In this document: piece by piece, positions 34,127 through 45,297 of the stretch
Numbering within the stretch: position 1 is the first letter of the stretch
How the letters are laid out: every line of letters begins with the position of its first letter
Source of the DNA: Ditylenchus dipsaci
Taxonomy: Eukaryota; Nematoda; Chromadorea; Rhabditida; Anguinidae
Length of the DNA stretch: 64,000 bases
NCBI GenBank assembly: GCA_004194705.1
Contig: SADC01001387.1
Location: 359,259-423,258 of the forward strand
Direction: 5' to 3'
Made by a program: the position numbers and the translations under genes
The notes under the pieces: generated by a model
What the model saw: only the letters and a program-made list of their open reading frames with translations
The model's database searches: none
Told to the model about the DNA's origin: nothing

Positions 34127-34489
34127 CATTTTATCTAATTTATGAACAAAATTTTGACGATTTTTTTGTCAAACTAATAAATATGTGTGCTTTTGTTATA
34201 TGAAAAGTCACAAAACAATTTACAATAAAAGAAACGTCTAAAATCAATTAAGTAGAGTCAATAGCAGTGTCGTTCAGGCACAAAAAATTGGTATTTTTAT
34301 TAACAGTATTTTTTTCATGACTCAAATTGAAAACGGCTATAACTGATTTGGTTTGCTAAAAACCTGAAATATGCCACGAAAAACATTATTTCTGCCACGA
34401 AAAACGGCATTCCACGAAAAAACTGAAAAATGCCACGAAAAACCTGAAATGTGCCACGAAAAATATTTCATGCCACGAAAAATGGGTGG

Positions 34490-35682
34490 GTGGTTTTTCA
34501 GATCCAAACAATCAATTCTTTCCAACAGCTCTTGATTTGTGTATTTCCGAGAGCAGATTTGCTTTCCAAGGTCTGTTCCAATCGATCAACAATGTTGACA
34601 TTTTGCACTTTTATTCTCCAAAGATGATAGTTCGTGATACAGACTCTAAAATTACTGCGGTATGTCTAGCCTAGTTGGTTTATCGACACGACTTTTTTTC
34701 AGCTGCTCGTGAAATCTTCCTAATGCAAAAGCTCATGAAGGCACTACCAAAGAGCAATATCTATAAGAACACTCTGAAGGAGATCCAAGAGGACGTCCGG
34801 CTGCTGGCACGTGCTCGTTCCGGGGTGGAATTTGCAATTGGCATGCTTTGTATGTTAGTCACACTGTGTAAAGATGTATTTAGGATTTCGCACAATGATC
34901 AAGCATTGGCAGAAAGAGCACATGCACCATGAAATTTTTTTGAAAAAGCTGGCTAACTTCATTAGCTCTTGTCTCACTCGTGGCGATGTCTATCACCAGT
35001 GGTAAAGAATATTGTTTGCTTATTTTACAAAATGTCCTTGCAAATTTTGATACAAGACTTCAAGGTTTTACCGAAACGGACCTGAAAGCGAAAAAATGAG
35101 CTTGGCAACAAACTGTGGACTGGAGGGTATGAACTCTGTGCTGAAGGCAGTCTACAGCGTGCGCTTCACACAGCGTGCGCTTCAGGGATTCTCAAGACAT
35201 CTTCTACAACTTCAGCAGATTGCCGGCGAATGGAGTAGGCAACCGGAAAACAGGTGGAAACCTTGAAACCATTGATTACGTAGACACCATCTTTGTTGTC
35301 AATGATCGATCAGAGTCCGCAGAGCAAACTGAGAAAGGGAATGCTTGAAATACAAAAAGAGAAGCGTCCGTTCATCCACATTCGAGAAGGCAACAATAAT
35401 AACTGACTCGTTCCCTCTAGCACCTATTTGGCGGACATCCGAGAGCAGAAGACCGGCATTGAGGAACTAGGGCGTGAACTGAATAAAAGAACTACAGTGA
35501 GTAATGCGGCGAAGAATGATTTCGTGTACGAAAGTTGGCAGTGGTACAAGGAGCGCCGAACATCATTTTTCGAGCTGCAAAAACATTATGTGTATGAAAG
35601 CTTTCTCTCTTGCACTTGCCTGATTGAAATCACATATGTTCCTTGCAAGCATTCCGTGGTCAAGATGAAAGTCTTAATTTGA
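34490..35682 (+). pseudogene. Mutator-like (MULE) transposase remnant with SWIM finger
   Basis: Successive frames give pieces of a MULE transposase in the right order: FPTALDLCISESRFAFQGLF and VRDTDSKIT (34497-34659), AAREIFLMQKLMKALPKSN (34699-34860), SLATNCGLEGMNSVLKAVYS (from about 35101; the usual TNNGLE..N motif) and FSRHLLQLQQIAGEW. Finally NDFVYESWQWYKERRTSFF leads into SCTCLIEI..CKH (about 35611-35655), a CxC...CxH SWIM finger near the C-terminus. Several frame changes and stops separate the pieces, and the N-terminal catalytic part is missing. Confidence 0.7.
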
Positions 35683-35853
35683 TCCAGCCAAAGTCATCTT
35701 CATTAGAAATTCCAAGAAAGAGAGCCTCCTAGGGAAAGTAGGACATGCGCTTGCACCAATTTAATTTTGATGTTTTGATGTTGGGATCGCAATGTTAATT
35801 ATAGGAATGGAACCAATAAAGTAGTTGTTATGGTTGTTACCCATTGTATGATA

Positions 35854-35919
35854 CAGTCAAGTCTCGATAATCCTGAACCTTTTCTTGCAAAAGGGGTGTT
35901 AGCTTATCAAGACTTGACT
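35854..35919. mobile_element. tiny Tigger-type MITE inside the Mutator element
   Basis: CAGTCAAGTCTCGATAA after TA, and TTATCAAGACTTGACT at the right, are inverted over about 66 bases. Confidence 0.6.
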
Positions 35920-36199
35920 TTAGTTGCCAGTTTCGAGAGTACAATTAATTTTTTGTTTTGATCAGTCTTTTTGTGGATGATTGTAGTATTCGTGGCATGA
36001 ATAATATTTTTCGTGGCACATTTCAGGTTTTTCGTGGCATTTTTTAGTTTTTTTTGGCATTTTTTCAGTTTTTCGTGGCATGCCGTTTTTCGTGGCAGAA
36101 AAAATGTTTTTCGTGGCATATTTCAGGTTTTTAGCAAACCAAATCAGTTTATGCATTGAAAACACCCCTTAAATCATGTATTTACCAAGCTACTTAGCT

Positions 36200-36400
36200 T
36201 TGAAAAAGTGGCTTCCATGCCGCAGTGCGTAAGTGCTCGCGTTTTATGGCCCAAAATGGTGTTTTTTTGGTGTTGCAGGTTCAAACCCACGTAGGGGCAT
36301 ACTATTTTTTCTGGCTTTTCTGGGCAATTTAGAGGCAATAAGACTTTTTTGACGCCAGATTCGGGATCAGCGACCAAAATTACCTCTAAACTGGCCAAAC
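36200..36400 (+). repeat. tRNA-derived SINE, copy 3 (no minisatellite)
   Basis: CATGCCGCAGTGCGTAAGTG (A-box region), TTTTATGGCCCAAAATGGTG, GCAGGTTCAAACCCACGTAG (B box) and GACGCCAGATTCGGGATCAG align with the heads of copies 1 and 2. It directly follows the right end of the Mutator-type element. Confidence 0.65.
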
Positions 36401-36488
36401 AATCCAAAAAAATAGTTAGTTCCTGACTTTTTTACACACAAAAATGGATTTTTTCAAAAAATTTGTTTGACTAAAATGTGACTTTTTG

Positions 36489-36815
36489 CCTTGGAGAACC
36501 AAGGTGAATTACGTTGTATTAAGGTATTCTACCCCGTTTCGGTCACTGGAGCTAGACAAAAGGTCTCTATATGTATTTTTTTTTGCTCGGAATTTGCCCC
36601 CTTTGGGGCGCGGGGGCTTGGTTGGTTAGAGATGTGCACACTCACATACCTTAGACACAAATCACTCGAAAGTGACTCTGGATGCATAAAAAGGATGCAT
36701 ACCAGAGTTTCTTTATGCGGTAGGTTAACAACCCCAGTTCACAAAACTAGGTTAAAATCTTTTTTGGGTGTCCAGGTACCCTTTCAGGTTAGATTGCCTT
36801 GGGTGACCAAGGCGA
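36489..36815 (-). mobile_element. element delimited by GCCTTGG..CCAAGGC palindromes
   Basis: Both ends carry a GCCTTGG-nnn-ACCAAGG palindrome (36489-36505, 36796-36813). Inside are CTTTGGGGCGCGGGGGCTTG and GTGACTCTGGATGCATAAAA. Most of it matches, inverted, 41867-42470; that second copy has a 335-base hAT element inserted at ATCCAGAG. The sequence from 36815 to 37390 is AT-rich with no visible gene. Confidence 0.7.
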
Positions 36816-37391
36816 AAAGTTGAATTTCGGTTAAGATTTTTTTTCAAAAAATCCATTTTTTGTGTCGAAAAATGTTAGAAAATAACTTTTTTTATCGTTT
36901 TGAGCATATAAAAATTACTTAGGAGCCATTTAAAAATGATTTACAAATTAGTGAAAAATTGAGATGCAAACCTTAGAAGTTACCTACTTCATGACACCCG
37001 AATTCCGGAAGTGGTCAAAACATTTTAAGTAGATTATTTATGTTTTAAATGAAGTCACAGGAGCATTTTACAAAATATGTAGCTAATATGGGTGTCTCGG
37101 AGTAGGTAATATTCCAGTGGCTTGGTGGAGGAAGGAGGTGACTGTATTATATATTTTAATATGAAGTCAAAAAAAATTGAAGTTAAAAATAACCAGGCAT
37201 GCCCCTCTATTAGAGAGAATATAGTATAAGAGCAGTTTCGCTACTAGAGCACTTTTCTACTGCCCTGAGGGGCTCTAAATACTGTAATGCTAAGCAAAAA
37301 TGATTTTCTTATGATCTTAACGAGTTTGCTAGCAAATTCTTGCTTGTATTAACTTTTAGCAAATATCTGATTTTCAGAAGCGAAATCTGAC

Positions 37392-37633
37392 CCTACTAGC
37401 GAATATAACGCCCCCCCAACGATTTTCACTTTTTTACTTAATTAAAAAGGACCTAAATTTATGTCCTAGACCCAAAAAAAGTACGTAACACAGTTATCAG
37501 TCACAACTTCCGTACGCTGACCTACCCCGAGCCTAAGGGCTAATCCTAATTTGTTTTTCCAAAGGGTAGTTACAGCAATTTTTGAAAGGTCGGATTCTTG
37601 GGGGGGGGGATGTTTTGACTATTCGCTTGTAGC
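37392..37633. mobile_element. C-run MITE family, copy C
   Basis: CTAGCGAATATAACGCCCCC at the left and a G9 run with GACTATTCGCTTGTAG at the right are inverted. The interior matches copy B (CACAACTTCCGTACGCTGAC, CCAAAGGGTAGTTACAGC). Confidence 0.85.
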
Positions 37634-37707
37634 GCCCAAAATCTGATTTTTGCGTATTTTCATCTGATTTCTGAGAAAAATATAAGAGTCCTGAATTTAG
37701 GTCACTT

Positions 37708-37938
37708 TTGAAGGGATATTGCGATTGGCCGATGGTTCTAAGAAATACGTCAGTTTGCCCATCTAGACCCGAAACTCTTGATGTACACAAAAGTGTAAGT
37801 GTAACTAATGAGTCAGAACTGAAAAAGACTTCAAAAATAGAGATTAATCCTGGGGTTCGATATTATCTCGAACGATTTGCTGATCAATTTTTAACCTCGC
37901 GCAGTCATCACATTCAAAAGATATCGTATTTTCTCTAA
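37708..37938 (+). CDS. possible exon, unrecognised
   Basis: An open frame of 76 codons with coding-like composition in its second half (KTSKIEINPGVRYYLERFAD). No motif is recognised and no partner exon is assigned. It could be a chance frame next to MITE copy C, or an upstream exon of the Tudor-like gene near 40.2 kb. Confidence 0.2.
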   Translation: MKGYCDWPMVLRNTSVCPSRPETLDVHKSVSVTNESELKKTSKIEINPGVRYYLERFADQFLTSRSHHIQKISYFL

Positions 37939-38267
37939 TAACCTTCCACAATATTAGTTCGATATATTAATTTTCATCGTAGATTTTCATGCTTCTCCTT
38001 TGATACTTTTTTTACTAATATGATTTAGAGCACAGACTTGTTTGGTAGCGAAGCAGACAAAATAGTCTTATACTTATTACAATCTTTGTCAAATGCTTCA
38101 TTTTCCGCCCACTCATTTCATCCTTCATCACTTGTTCATTAAACAATTGTTTTGGTTGCAGACACTATTTAAAAGAGTTTAAAATAAAAGTCATATCAAC
38201 AAGTGATTTTCTTTCTGCTGATTTTTTTTCTTTTGCACTAGTTTCGGGTTAGCCCTTACGTTACAGT

Positions 38268-38628
38268 ATGAAATCTTTGGTTCTAGTTTTTGTGACTGTT
38301 TTCGTCGCTCAAGCACAGTAAGCGATGATTGCATGTTTAACTTTTCTCAATTATTAACATTTAATTAAAGGCTAGTTCGTGAAAGAAGGCAAGGATTCAA
38401 TTTGGGCGGTCTACTTCAGGATTTCGGACTAGGAGGTAATCAAGGCGGAGGGTATGGCGGAAACCAAGGTTTTGGTGGTAATCAAGGCGGAGGATTTGGC
38501 GGAAACCAAGGTTTTGGTGGTAATCAAGGTTGAATGGTGGCAGGAGCGAGACCTTCAAGGAAAGTGAAACAATTCGAGGGCCAGGCTACACAGAGACCAT
38601 AAGTGATAAGAAAACGTATTATGGCTAA
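38268..38628 (+). CDS. secreted glycine-rich peptide, YYG family, paralogue 2
   Basis: Exon 1 (38268-38317) encodes the signal peptide MKSLVLVFVTVFVAQAQ. Exon 2 (38371-38628) begins LVRERRQGFNLGG with an RERR processing site, continues with GGNQGFGGNQGGGFGG repeats, and ends with the family tail (ETFKESETIRGPGY, ISDKKTYYG). The frame is broken between repeats and tail at about 38530 (GGTTGAATGG), where one extra base would restore it. Intron position and phase match paralogue 1. Confidence 0.75.
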
Positions 38629-38889
38629 GCTTATATACATTTAAAAAGCAAAATTCACTGAAAGTGGAAAAGAATAAAACTTGTTTTCTTCGATTTATAA
38701 TAAATGTACATTAAACCTCGGCATTATTGCCTTGAGAGTCTACAAATATTGGCATCTTTAATAGCAGAATTTTTCAAAACTTATGATCCAGAAATCACAT
38801 TCTCCAAGTTGACAAATGTTCTTAATGTCTTAAGTCTTAATGTCGATTGGGAGCCATATTTTTTCTTAATCCAGTGATAACACGCCCTA

Positions 38890-39833
38890 CAGTCAACCTT
38901 CGATATAACGTACACCCTGGGGACCGGCCCTAAGTGTACGTTATAAAGAGTGTATTTTAGCTTAATATCGTCAGCCGTACGTTAGATCGAGTGTTAATGT
39001 TTTATTGTGGGTATCGACGTTAGGTACCTTTTGTTCCATTTTGGAACTACTTGTGTTCTAACTACTTAGGTTTCAGGCTTAGGCCTTAGGCTTAGGGCTA
39101 GGCCAGCGTATGTTAGGACGGACTAATAAATGCCTTACGCACTTTTTCCGGGGTAATCTGGAACTAAGACTAATATTGGAGTGCTTTTTTCTGAGGATTT
39201 ATAAAAAAAGAGATTTGGGACATACCGTATATTCTCTATTAGAAGGCCCGGCCTTCTATTTTTCAACCTAAAAAAGTCGGAAAAAAAATATTTCGATTTT
39301 GAGATTTTTGAATGCTCAACTAAAATTTTAAAAGTGGAATCAGGTGAGCTCGTGCTAACTAAGAAAACGCGAAAAACAGATTTGCGAATTTCTTTTTCTA
39401 GGCTGATATATAGGTCCTCAAGGGGGCCTTCTATTAGAGAGGGCCTTCTATTAGAGAGGGCCTTCTAATCGAGAATATACGGTAATGGGACAAAAGGTAG
39501 CTAACGTCAACGCACCGTTTTATTGAAGTAAAATCAAACAAAGTTAACATATCTATGAACATCATTTCGCCAAATTTTTGAAGGAAAAGGAAATTTTTTC
39601 TTCCATTACTAATTTTTTACGAAATTTGAAATTTGTACGCTATATCGGGAGTCATTTCATTGCTCGGGACTGACCAGGGTGTACTTTAGATCGAGTGTAT
39701 GTTATATCGAGCGTACATAATATTGAAGGTCACTTTGCTTTAATTTCAATCTGACCAACCGAATGCAGGTCAGGTGTATGTTATATTGGAGGTGTACGCT
39801 ATATCGAGTGGACGTTATAACGAAGGTTGACTG
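38890..39833. mobile_element. Tigger-type element, 944 bp, with nested MITE
   Basis: CAGTCAACCTTCGATATAAC and GTTATAACGAAGGTTGACTG are inverted, with TA on both sides (38888-38889, 39834-39835). CCTGGGGACCGGCCC follows the left end. A second inverted-repeat element at about 39225-39485 (ACCGTATATTCTCTATTAGA ... TCGAGAATATACGGT) is nested inside, as is a segment related to the C-run MITE (39070-39190). No transposase is visible. Confidence 0.85.
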
Positions 39834-39842
39834 TATACCTTA

Positions 39843-39927
39843 CAGTCTAACCTCTTTAACCCGACAGCCCGATCACCCGACACCCTGAGTCCGGTCCCTC
39901 GGGTGTCGGGTCAAAGAGGTTTGAATG
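39843..39927. mobile_element. 85-bp Tigger-type MITE
   Basis: CAGTCTAACCTCTTTAACCC and GGGTCAAAGAGGTTTGAATG are inverted and TA-flanked (39841-39842, 39928-39929). The core has GAGTCCGGTCCCTCGGGTGT. It lies 9 bases after the 944-bp element. Confidence 0.8.
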
Positions 39928-40198
39928 TATAAAAAGTCGCATCCCGCACATCAATATTAAAACTGAACAATTGTTTTGAAAATTACTCGCAAGTTGAGGC
40001 GCTAGAAAAAATACGTCTATCTTTTATAAGTGTCTCGTTTGCTGTGGCACACATATTTTTAGAGCATTATCAAAAAAATTAATAAAACCCTCAAAACCCT
40101 CCCTGATCCCGTCTGCTGTTTTTTCGTCTTTTTTTAAATTTTGCCTTGGTTCGTCTTGTTGTTTCAAAGTTTTTTGCAACAGTTTTTATTATTACCAG

Positions 40199-40344
40199 CA
40201 GTTTGTTAGAAAAAAGGTTTCTGGTGCAACAAATGTTATTGAAGTAGGAGATATTTGGGTTATGCGTGATAATAATAGGCATTTTGGTCCTAGAATTCCT
40301 TCAATATCCTTACAAGCATTAGAATGCACGGTTAGCATATCCCT
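40199..40344 (+). CDS. Tudor-like exon, partial gene
   Basis: An open block between a TTACCAG acceptor and a GTAAGT donor. It reads VSGATNVIEVGDIWVMRDNN, then FGPRIPSISLQALECTVSIS. The close (PSISLQALECTVS) resembles the C-terminal strand of Tudor domains (lP.QAieC.La), which bind methylated arginine, often in RNA-granule proteins. Only this exon is recognised, and neighbouring exons could not be assigned. Retro-integrase or other SH3-like barrels are alternatives. Confidence 0.35.
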
Positions 40345-41102
40345 GTAAGTAAATTAAGCGTGAAAAACTTAAAATAGAATATATTCAAGAAAAGGTACTT
40401 TTATAGTTCCCCCCTTTCTCGCCCCCCCCCTTTTTTTAAAAGTGACTCAAAATCCCCTCCGAACTCCTTTTTTTATACTCAACACTAGGGTAGGATTCGG
40501 TCGCTTTTTGGAGATCGGTTTTAAAAACCGGTTTTAAAATCCGAGTATGGGGAGGGGTAACTATAAAAGTAACCAAGAAAAAAACTACAAAAAAGACAAA
40601 ATGCAAGAAAAAAGTTTCAAAAAACAACAAGAGGGAGCCAAGCATAATTTTTCGTGGGCAACCCAATAAAGCCAAAAATTTTAATTCAATTTTTAATTGG
40701 GCACAAGTTATGTTTAAATCTAAATGCTAAGTTGGTACGCCACTAAAACGGCTTTTAAAAAATACGTATAAATTTTCACATTTGGGACGGAATATTTTGA
40801 GTAAATACTGGGGCTGGCCTATTCTGGCGAAACCAGCCAAAATCATTTGGCTAATTTGCCGGCGAAACGAAAAATCAGCCAACTGGATCTTGTCTTTCTA
40901 ATGAGCTACCAAGCTCCTTTATTGTGTTTTTCGCATTTTGCGTAATCTCATCCGACTCTTCATTGTTTTAGATGATTGCCCAAAGGTCTGCAAAACAAGA
41001 AAATTTTTGGCGATTTTCTAAAGAACCATTTTATGCGGGACTTCTTTTCAGAGCGTAGGGTCTTTTCTACCAGTTAAATTACCACAGGAAGTACCAAAAG
41101 CT

Positions 41103-41648
41103 TTATTTTTCAAACATTTGCTTTAATCTGTTGAAGTACTCATCCAGATTATCTTTGACTTCTATAGCAACTTTGTTAGACTGTCTTGCGCGACAGATGA
41201 TGATCCTTTTAAAATGACCACCTCCATACACTAACAACAGAGCTGTAGTCAGAGGTTGAAAATGGAGAATATTGGCTAATTCATATAAAAGTATTTGTAT
41301 GTCGATTGTAATGCTTGGCCAAAGCTAAATTTTTTCAATTAAAAATTAAATTAGTCTGATAAAAATAAAAATTTACTGCATTTGAAGTTATTGAAGCTAT
41401 AACAGAGATAACTTGAAGCAGACATTTGACTATAACAGCTGGCAAAAAGATGCTGTCATATTGAGCGTCTCTTCTATTTGAAATTTGACGGTTAGAGATC
41501 GGCTACTAGCTACCCTAGTAAGTTCTGTCCTGTTCTGCACAGACTTGAAGCCGCGGATATGTTTTCGATACCAGAGGCTCCAATAGTTTATGAAGAAAAA
41601 GAAAAATAGGCCAAGAATTTCAGTGAATACCACGAATGCCAGCAATAT
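41103..41648 (-). CDS. 7TM chemoreceptor-like protein, C-terminal fragment
   Basis: Exons 41437-41648 and 41103-41242 on the minus strand. The first has a hydrophobic segment (LLAFVVFTEILGLFFFFFIN) then NYWSLWYRK and, further on, SSRSLTVKFQIEETLNM, resembling the intracellular loop of nematode chemoreceptor families where a LS.+FQ..EN motif precedes TM6. The second (LLLVYGGGHFKRIII ... DNLDEYFNRLKQMFEK, stop at 41103) is a cytoplasmic tail with the charged YF..L ending seen in such receptors. Phase fits only if one T of a T5 run near 41447 is removed. TM1-5 are missing; a transposon block begins about 170 bases upstream. Confidence 0.4.
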
Positions 41649-42008
41649 CTATAATAGTTTCTTTCAAAAGGACACTAAATCTCTAAGCAAAAATTTTTTT
41701 AGAATACACTCTGTATTCTACAATTACTGGAAAGACAAACTACATAATCTTGAACATCAACTTTCAACCGCTGTTTTCGATATTTCGAGGGTCGAACCGT
41801 GTAGAAAACACATTTTTAGGGCGCGAACAACCATTTTTAGAAAAAATGATAAAATATCGACTTTTTGCCTTGGGGGACCAAGGTGAACTAACCTGAAAGG
41901 GTACCTGGATACCCTAAAAAGATAGAATTTGAACATAGTTTTGTTAACTGGGGCCTACCGCATAAAGAAACTCTGGTATGCTTTTTTCCTTTTTTCATGC
42001 ATCCAGAG

Positions 42009-42343
42009 CAGTCTTGATGAGACCGGGATTTTATCAACCGCTACATCCACCATCAACCGGTTGATAGATTTCCGGTTGATCAACCGGTTGATTGTTTTAC
42101 GGTTTAGTGACCGGTTGATTAGGATTTTTCGCCTATAAAACACCACATAAATCATCAACCGGTTGATTGCTTGATTGCTCTACGGTTGATCAACCGGTTG
42201 ATAAAGCAATCAGCCGGAGTATTAATTTGTGTAAAAATTCTGGTTTATTTCCATCGGTTGATCAACCGGTCAATGTAAGTATTCAACCGGTAGCCCACCG
42301 GCGAATCAGCCGGTTGATAACGCCGGTTGATTCAGCAAGACTG
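42009..42343. mobile_element. hAT-type MITE with ATCAACCGGTTGAT repeats
   Basis: The ends CAGTCTTGATGA and (complement) CAGTCTTGCTGA are flanked by a perfect 8-base duplication ATCCAGAG (42001-42008, 42344-42351). The interior is scattered copies of the palindrome ATCAACCGGTTGAT and half-sites. The host element's other copy at 36660-36670 has a single ATCCAGAG (on the minus strand), the empty site. Confidence 0.9.
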
Positions 42344-42351
42344 ATCCAGAG

Positions 42352-43186
42352 TCACTTTCGTGGAATTTGTGTCTTAGGTAGGTGTGTGTGCAGGTCTCAA
42401 CTCTAAGGTCCTCTGCGCCCACGAAGGGGGCGCAGGGGGCTTGTTGGCTTAGAGTTACTCATGATCGAAAATGCTTACAGAGATTATTTTTGCCCAGCTT
42501 CAGTTACCAAAACAGTGTAGAATATCCTTACGTAAATAAAAAGATGGATATTTAACTACCCTCCAGTACCTTTCACTTTGATCCCACAATTCAAAAAGTC
42601 GATTTTTAGTTTTAAAAAAATTATTCTAAAAAAGGTCGTCCGAACCCTAAAAACATGTAAAATGCAGTTGGTAAAATTCTCAGTTTCCGCCTTAAAGATG
42701 TGAAAGTCAAGACATTTCCCAAAGCTAACTAACTCTATTTTTTACTTCTATTTTTGAAAGACGGCTCCGACTATGAGCTAGAGCTCTGACCCCTAGTAAG
42801 ATTTTGTTAAGCCTGAAGTCAGGGTCGGAGCTTTGATACGGTGGAATTAGAGCGTGAGTTGAAAGAGGTGAACTATAAAACACTGATAATAAGTAGCATC
42901 TTTTCTTATCCAATATTTTTTGCTTTATTATAATCGTATACCTGATAATTTGTTGCATTGTTTTATTTCTGATTGTAGACATAACCAATCTGGATGACCA
43001 GTCTATTCCAGGAAGCGAGAGACATACATGAACAACGCTTAATACCACCGTCTAAAAACTTGATTTTATAAGATTTTAAAAGAGGAAGAGCGTTATAATT
43101 GTTAAAGAGATAATGTTGCCATTAACCGTGTTGCCATTAAACACGGTTTTCGGTGACCCTCATGTCAATGACCCGCGGGTCAAATG
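42352..43186. other. transposon flank and non-coding sequence
   Basis: 42352-42470 continues the host element that resembles 36489-36650 inverted (GGGGGCGCAGGGGGCTTGTTGG). The remainder has no convincing exon on either strand. GACCCGCGGGTC at about 43170 is a short palindrome at the edge of the duplicated block. Confidence 0.4.
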
Positions 43187-43805
43187 TGCGAATTTGGGCT
43201 GCAGGTAAGGACCTGCGGGTCAGCCGGAAAATTATTTTTGTCTCCATATAAAGTTTTATTTTACCTCTATCGTGTAAAGCAGGGTCGATTTACCCTGAGA
43301 TGTGTTACCAGAATAAAAAAATAAAAAAAAACGTAGGTTGACCCTTGACTTGTGACCAGCGGGAGTCTGGGGGGAGCTTAAAGAAAAAACATTTACGGCT
43401 AACTTTTGCATTAATTTCTACTTTTATATACTACTTCTATAGGAAAGCAATACTGCCGATACTAGGGTCTGCAGGCGCCTATCGGCGCCTATGGCGTTCG
43501 GGAACATTAGTTGTTCGGGCACTATTCCTGTGGTTCGGGAACATTGGTGCTTCATGTATATTAGTATTTCGGGTAGATATATCGTTCGAGTGCATTAATG
43601 GTTAGGGTGGATCATCCACCTACCTGTGAACCCACCTACTCTACCTCGCCTACTCTCACCTATCCTCGCCTATCCTACCCTATCCTCACCTATCCTACCC
43701 TATCCTCACCTATCCCCGCATATCCTCGCCTACCCTCGCCTATCCTCGCCTACCCTCGCCTATCCTCGCCTACCCTCGCCTATCCCCGCATATCCTCGCC
43801 TACCG

Positions 43806-44603
43806 GTTACTACGTATTTGAGCCCTTTTGATTGAGCCCCGCATTTGAGCCCCCGCATTTGAGCCCCCCGTATTTGAGCCCCCGCATTTGAGCCCCCGCA
43901 TTTGAGCCCCGCATTTGAGCCCCATTTAATTTTTTTGGGTGGGCTAATTAGTCGCTTGCTCTTCAGGTTCTGATCGAGGTAATTAAAAGTCCCTAGAGTT
44001 TCACGCTTTTTTCAAGGTCTGATTTTTAACAGAACGACAGAACAATTCTAGTGGTACATATGCAAGCAATTTATTGATAACATTCAAATTCAGAACAAAT
44101 TCAATAAGTGTCATTTTCATTCTCTTCAGATCCTTCTCCTTCTACCTGCCTGCCGAAGGCAGGCAACCTAATTCAATAGCAAGCCCCTTTGTGGGTACAT
44201 GGTCCGGGATAAGGGCTGACCCTTTGGGGGTACATGGTCCGGGATAATGGCTAACTCTTTATATACGAGCTCTATATTAGCGTCCATCAGATTGCTAAAT
44301 TTTTATATTTAAAGTAAATATCGATCTTCAAAGAAAAAACACAGAAAAATGAATAAATACAAAATCGGACTTAAAAAAATGAACAGATACAGGCGGTGAA
44401 ATTACCCGGCGGTGAAATGATACAGGCGGTGAAATGACCCGGCGGTGAAATGTCCGTGTCCCGATTCAAATGTCGGCTTTTACTATGGGGCTCAAATGCG
44501 GGGCTCAAATGCGGGAGCTCAAATGCGGGGGCTCAAATACGGGGGGCTCAAATGCGGGGGCTCAAATGCGGGGGCTCAAATCCAAAGGGCTCAAATGCGT
44601 GTT
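43806..44603. mobile_element. foldback element with GCATTTGAGCCCCC arrays
   Basis: TACGTATTTGAGCCCTTTTG plus several GCATTTGAGCCCCC units at the left (43815-43925) are mirrored by GGGGCTCAAATGC units and AAAGGGCTCAAATGCGTG at the right (44488-44600). It interrupts the CCTATCCTCGCC minisatellite of an older element. Confidence 0.75.
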
Positions 44604-45218
44604 AACGCGCCTACCCTTGCCTATTCTTGCCTACTATGACGTACACCTGACCCGGTCAACATGCCAACTTTATATCAACGTTTAACTGTAGAGATTCAAC
44701 CTGAACACTTAAATATCCTATCTGGACACCTACCCACCTTAACTGGCCATTTACCTACCCTACCTGGCAAAAAGAGGGCTTGAGCACAAAAATCCACCCT
44801 AAATCCAGGCTAAAATCCACCATCGGCAATTTGGAGGACAAGGAAAAAATTGTTTAGAAGCAACTTCGATCAAGCGTCTTTGTACTTATACGAAAGCCAA
44901 CATGTTGTACTTGAGGGTTCCGCAGAGATATCTGACATAAGTTTGCAAAAAATATCCTCCTATATATTTTTGAGATTTGGTAGTCTCCAAAAGGTTCAAA
45001 AAACAGTTAGTGGTAATTTTTGTTAAATTTCCTGTACCTTTTAATAAAAGTACGAATTTAAAGCTAAAAAGTTTTAATATACGGCATACAAGTATCCAAA
45101 ATGTCCTCAGAAATTTTAATAAAAAACTGGAATTTAAAATATTTGTTGGTTTCCGAGATATGACCTGAAGTTAGTGTAAGGGAGGCAGATAGCAGAGAAA
45201 TAAGAAACAGGCCTGGGG

Positions 45219-45297
45219 CGACCGATAGCTCAATTGGTTAGAGCGCCGACTTGCAAGAAAAATATCGTGGGATCGCACTTTTTCTCAGGCCTGTACA
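45219..45297 (+). other. degenerate tRNA-like sequence
   Basis: GACCGATAGCTCAATTGGTTAGAGCGC has a good A box and D arm, and CTTGCAA could be an anticodon loop (TGC, Ala). The anticodon stem and the B-box region (GTGGGATCGCACTT) do not pair properly, so a functional tRNA is unlikely. It is probably a SINE head or tRNA pseudogene. Confidence 0.4.

Larger units (their letters stand above)
34345..36155. mobile_element. Mutator-type transposon with TGCCACGAAAAAC arrays
   Basis: The left end GATTTGGTTTGCTAAAAACC is followed by six or seven copies of TGCCACGAAAAAC with spacers (34370-34488). The right end (about 35990-36155) carries the same array inverted, ending GGTTTTTAGCAAACCAAATC. A clean 9-base target duplication is not visible. 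Confidence 0.75.

Noticed and set aside
43598..43835. Proline/leucine/serine-rich frame (PILAYPRLS)
   Set aside because: Translation of the CCTATCCTCGCC minisatellite; it recurs in the duplicated copy with shifted frame.
45219..45297. Functional tRNA-Ala gene
   Set aside because: The anticodon stem does not pair and the B-box region is degenerate.
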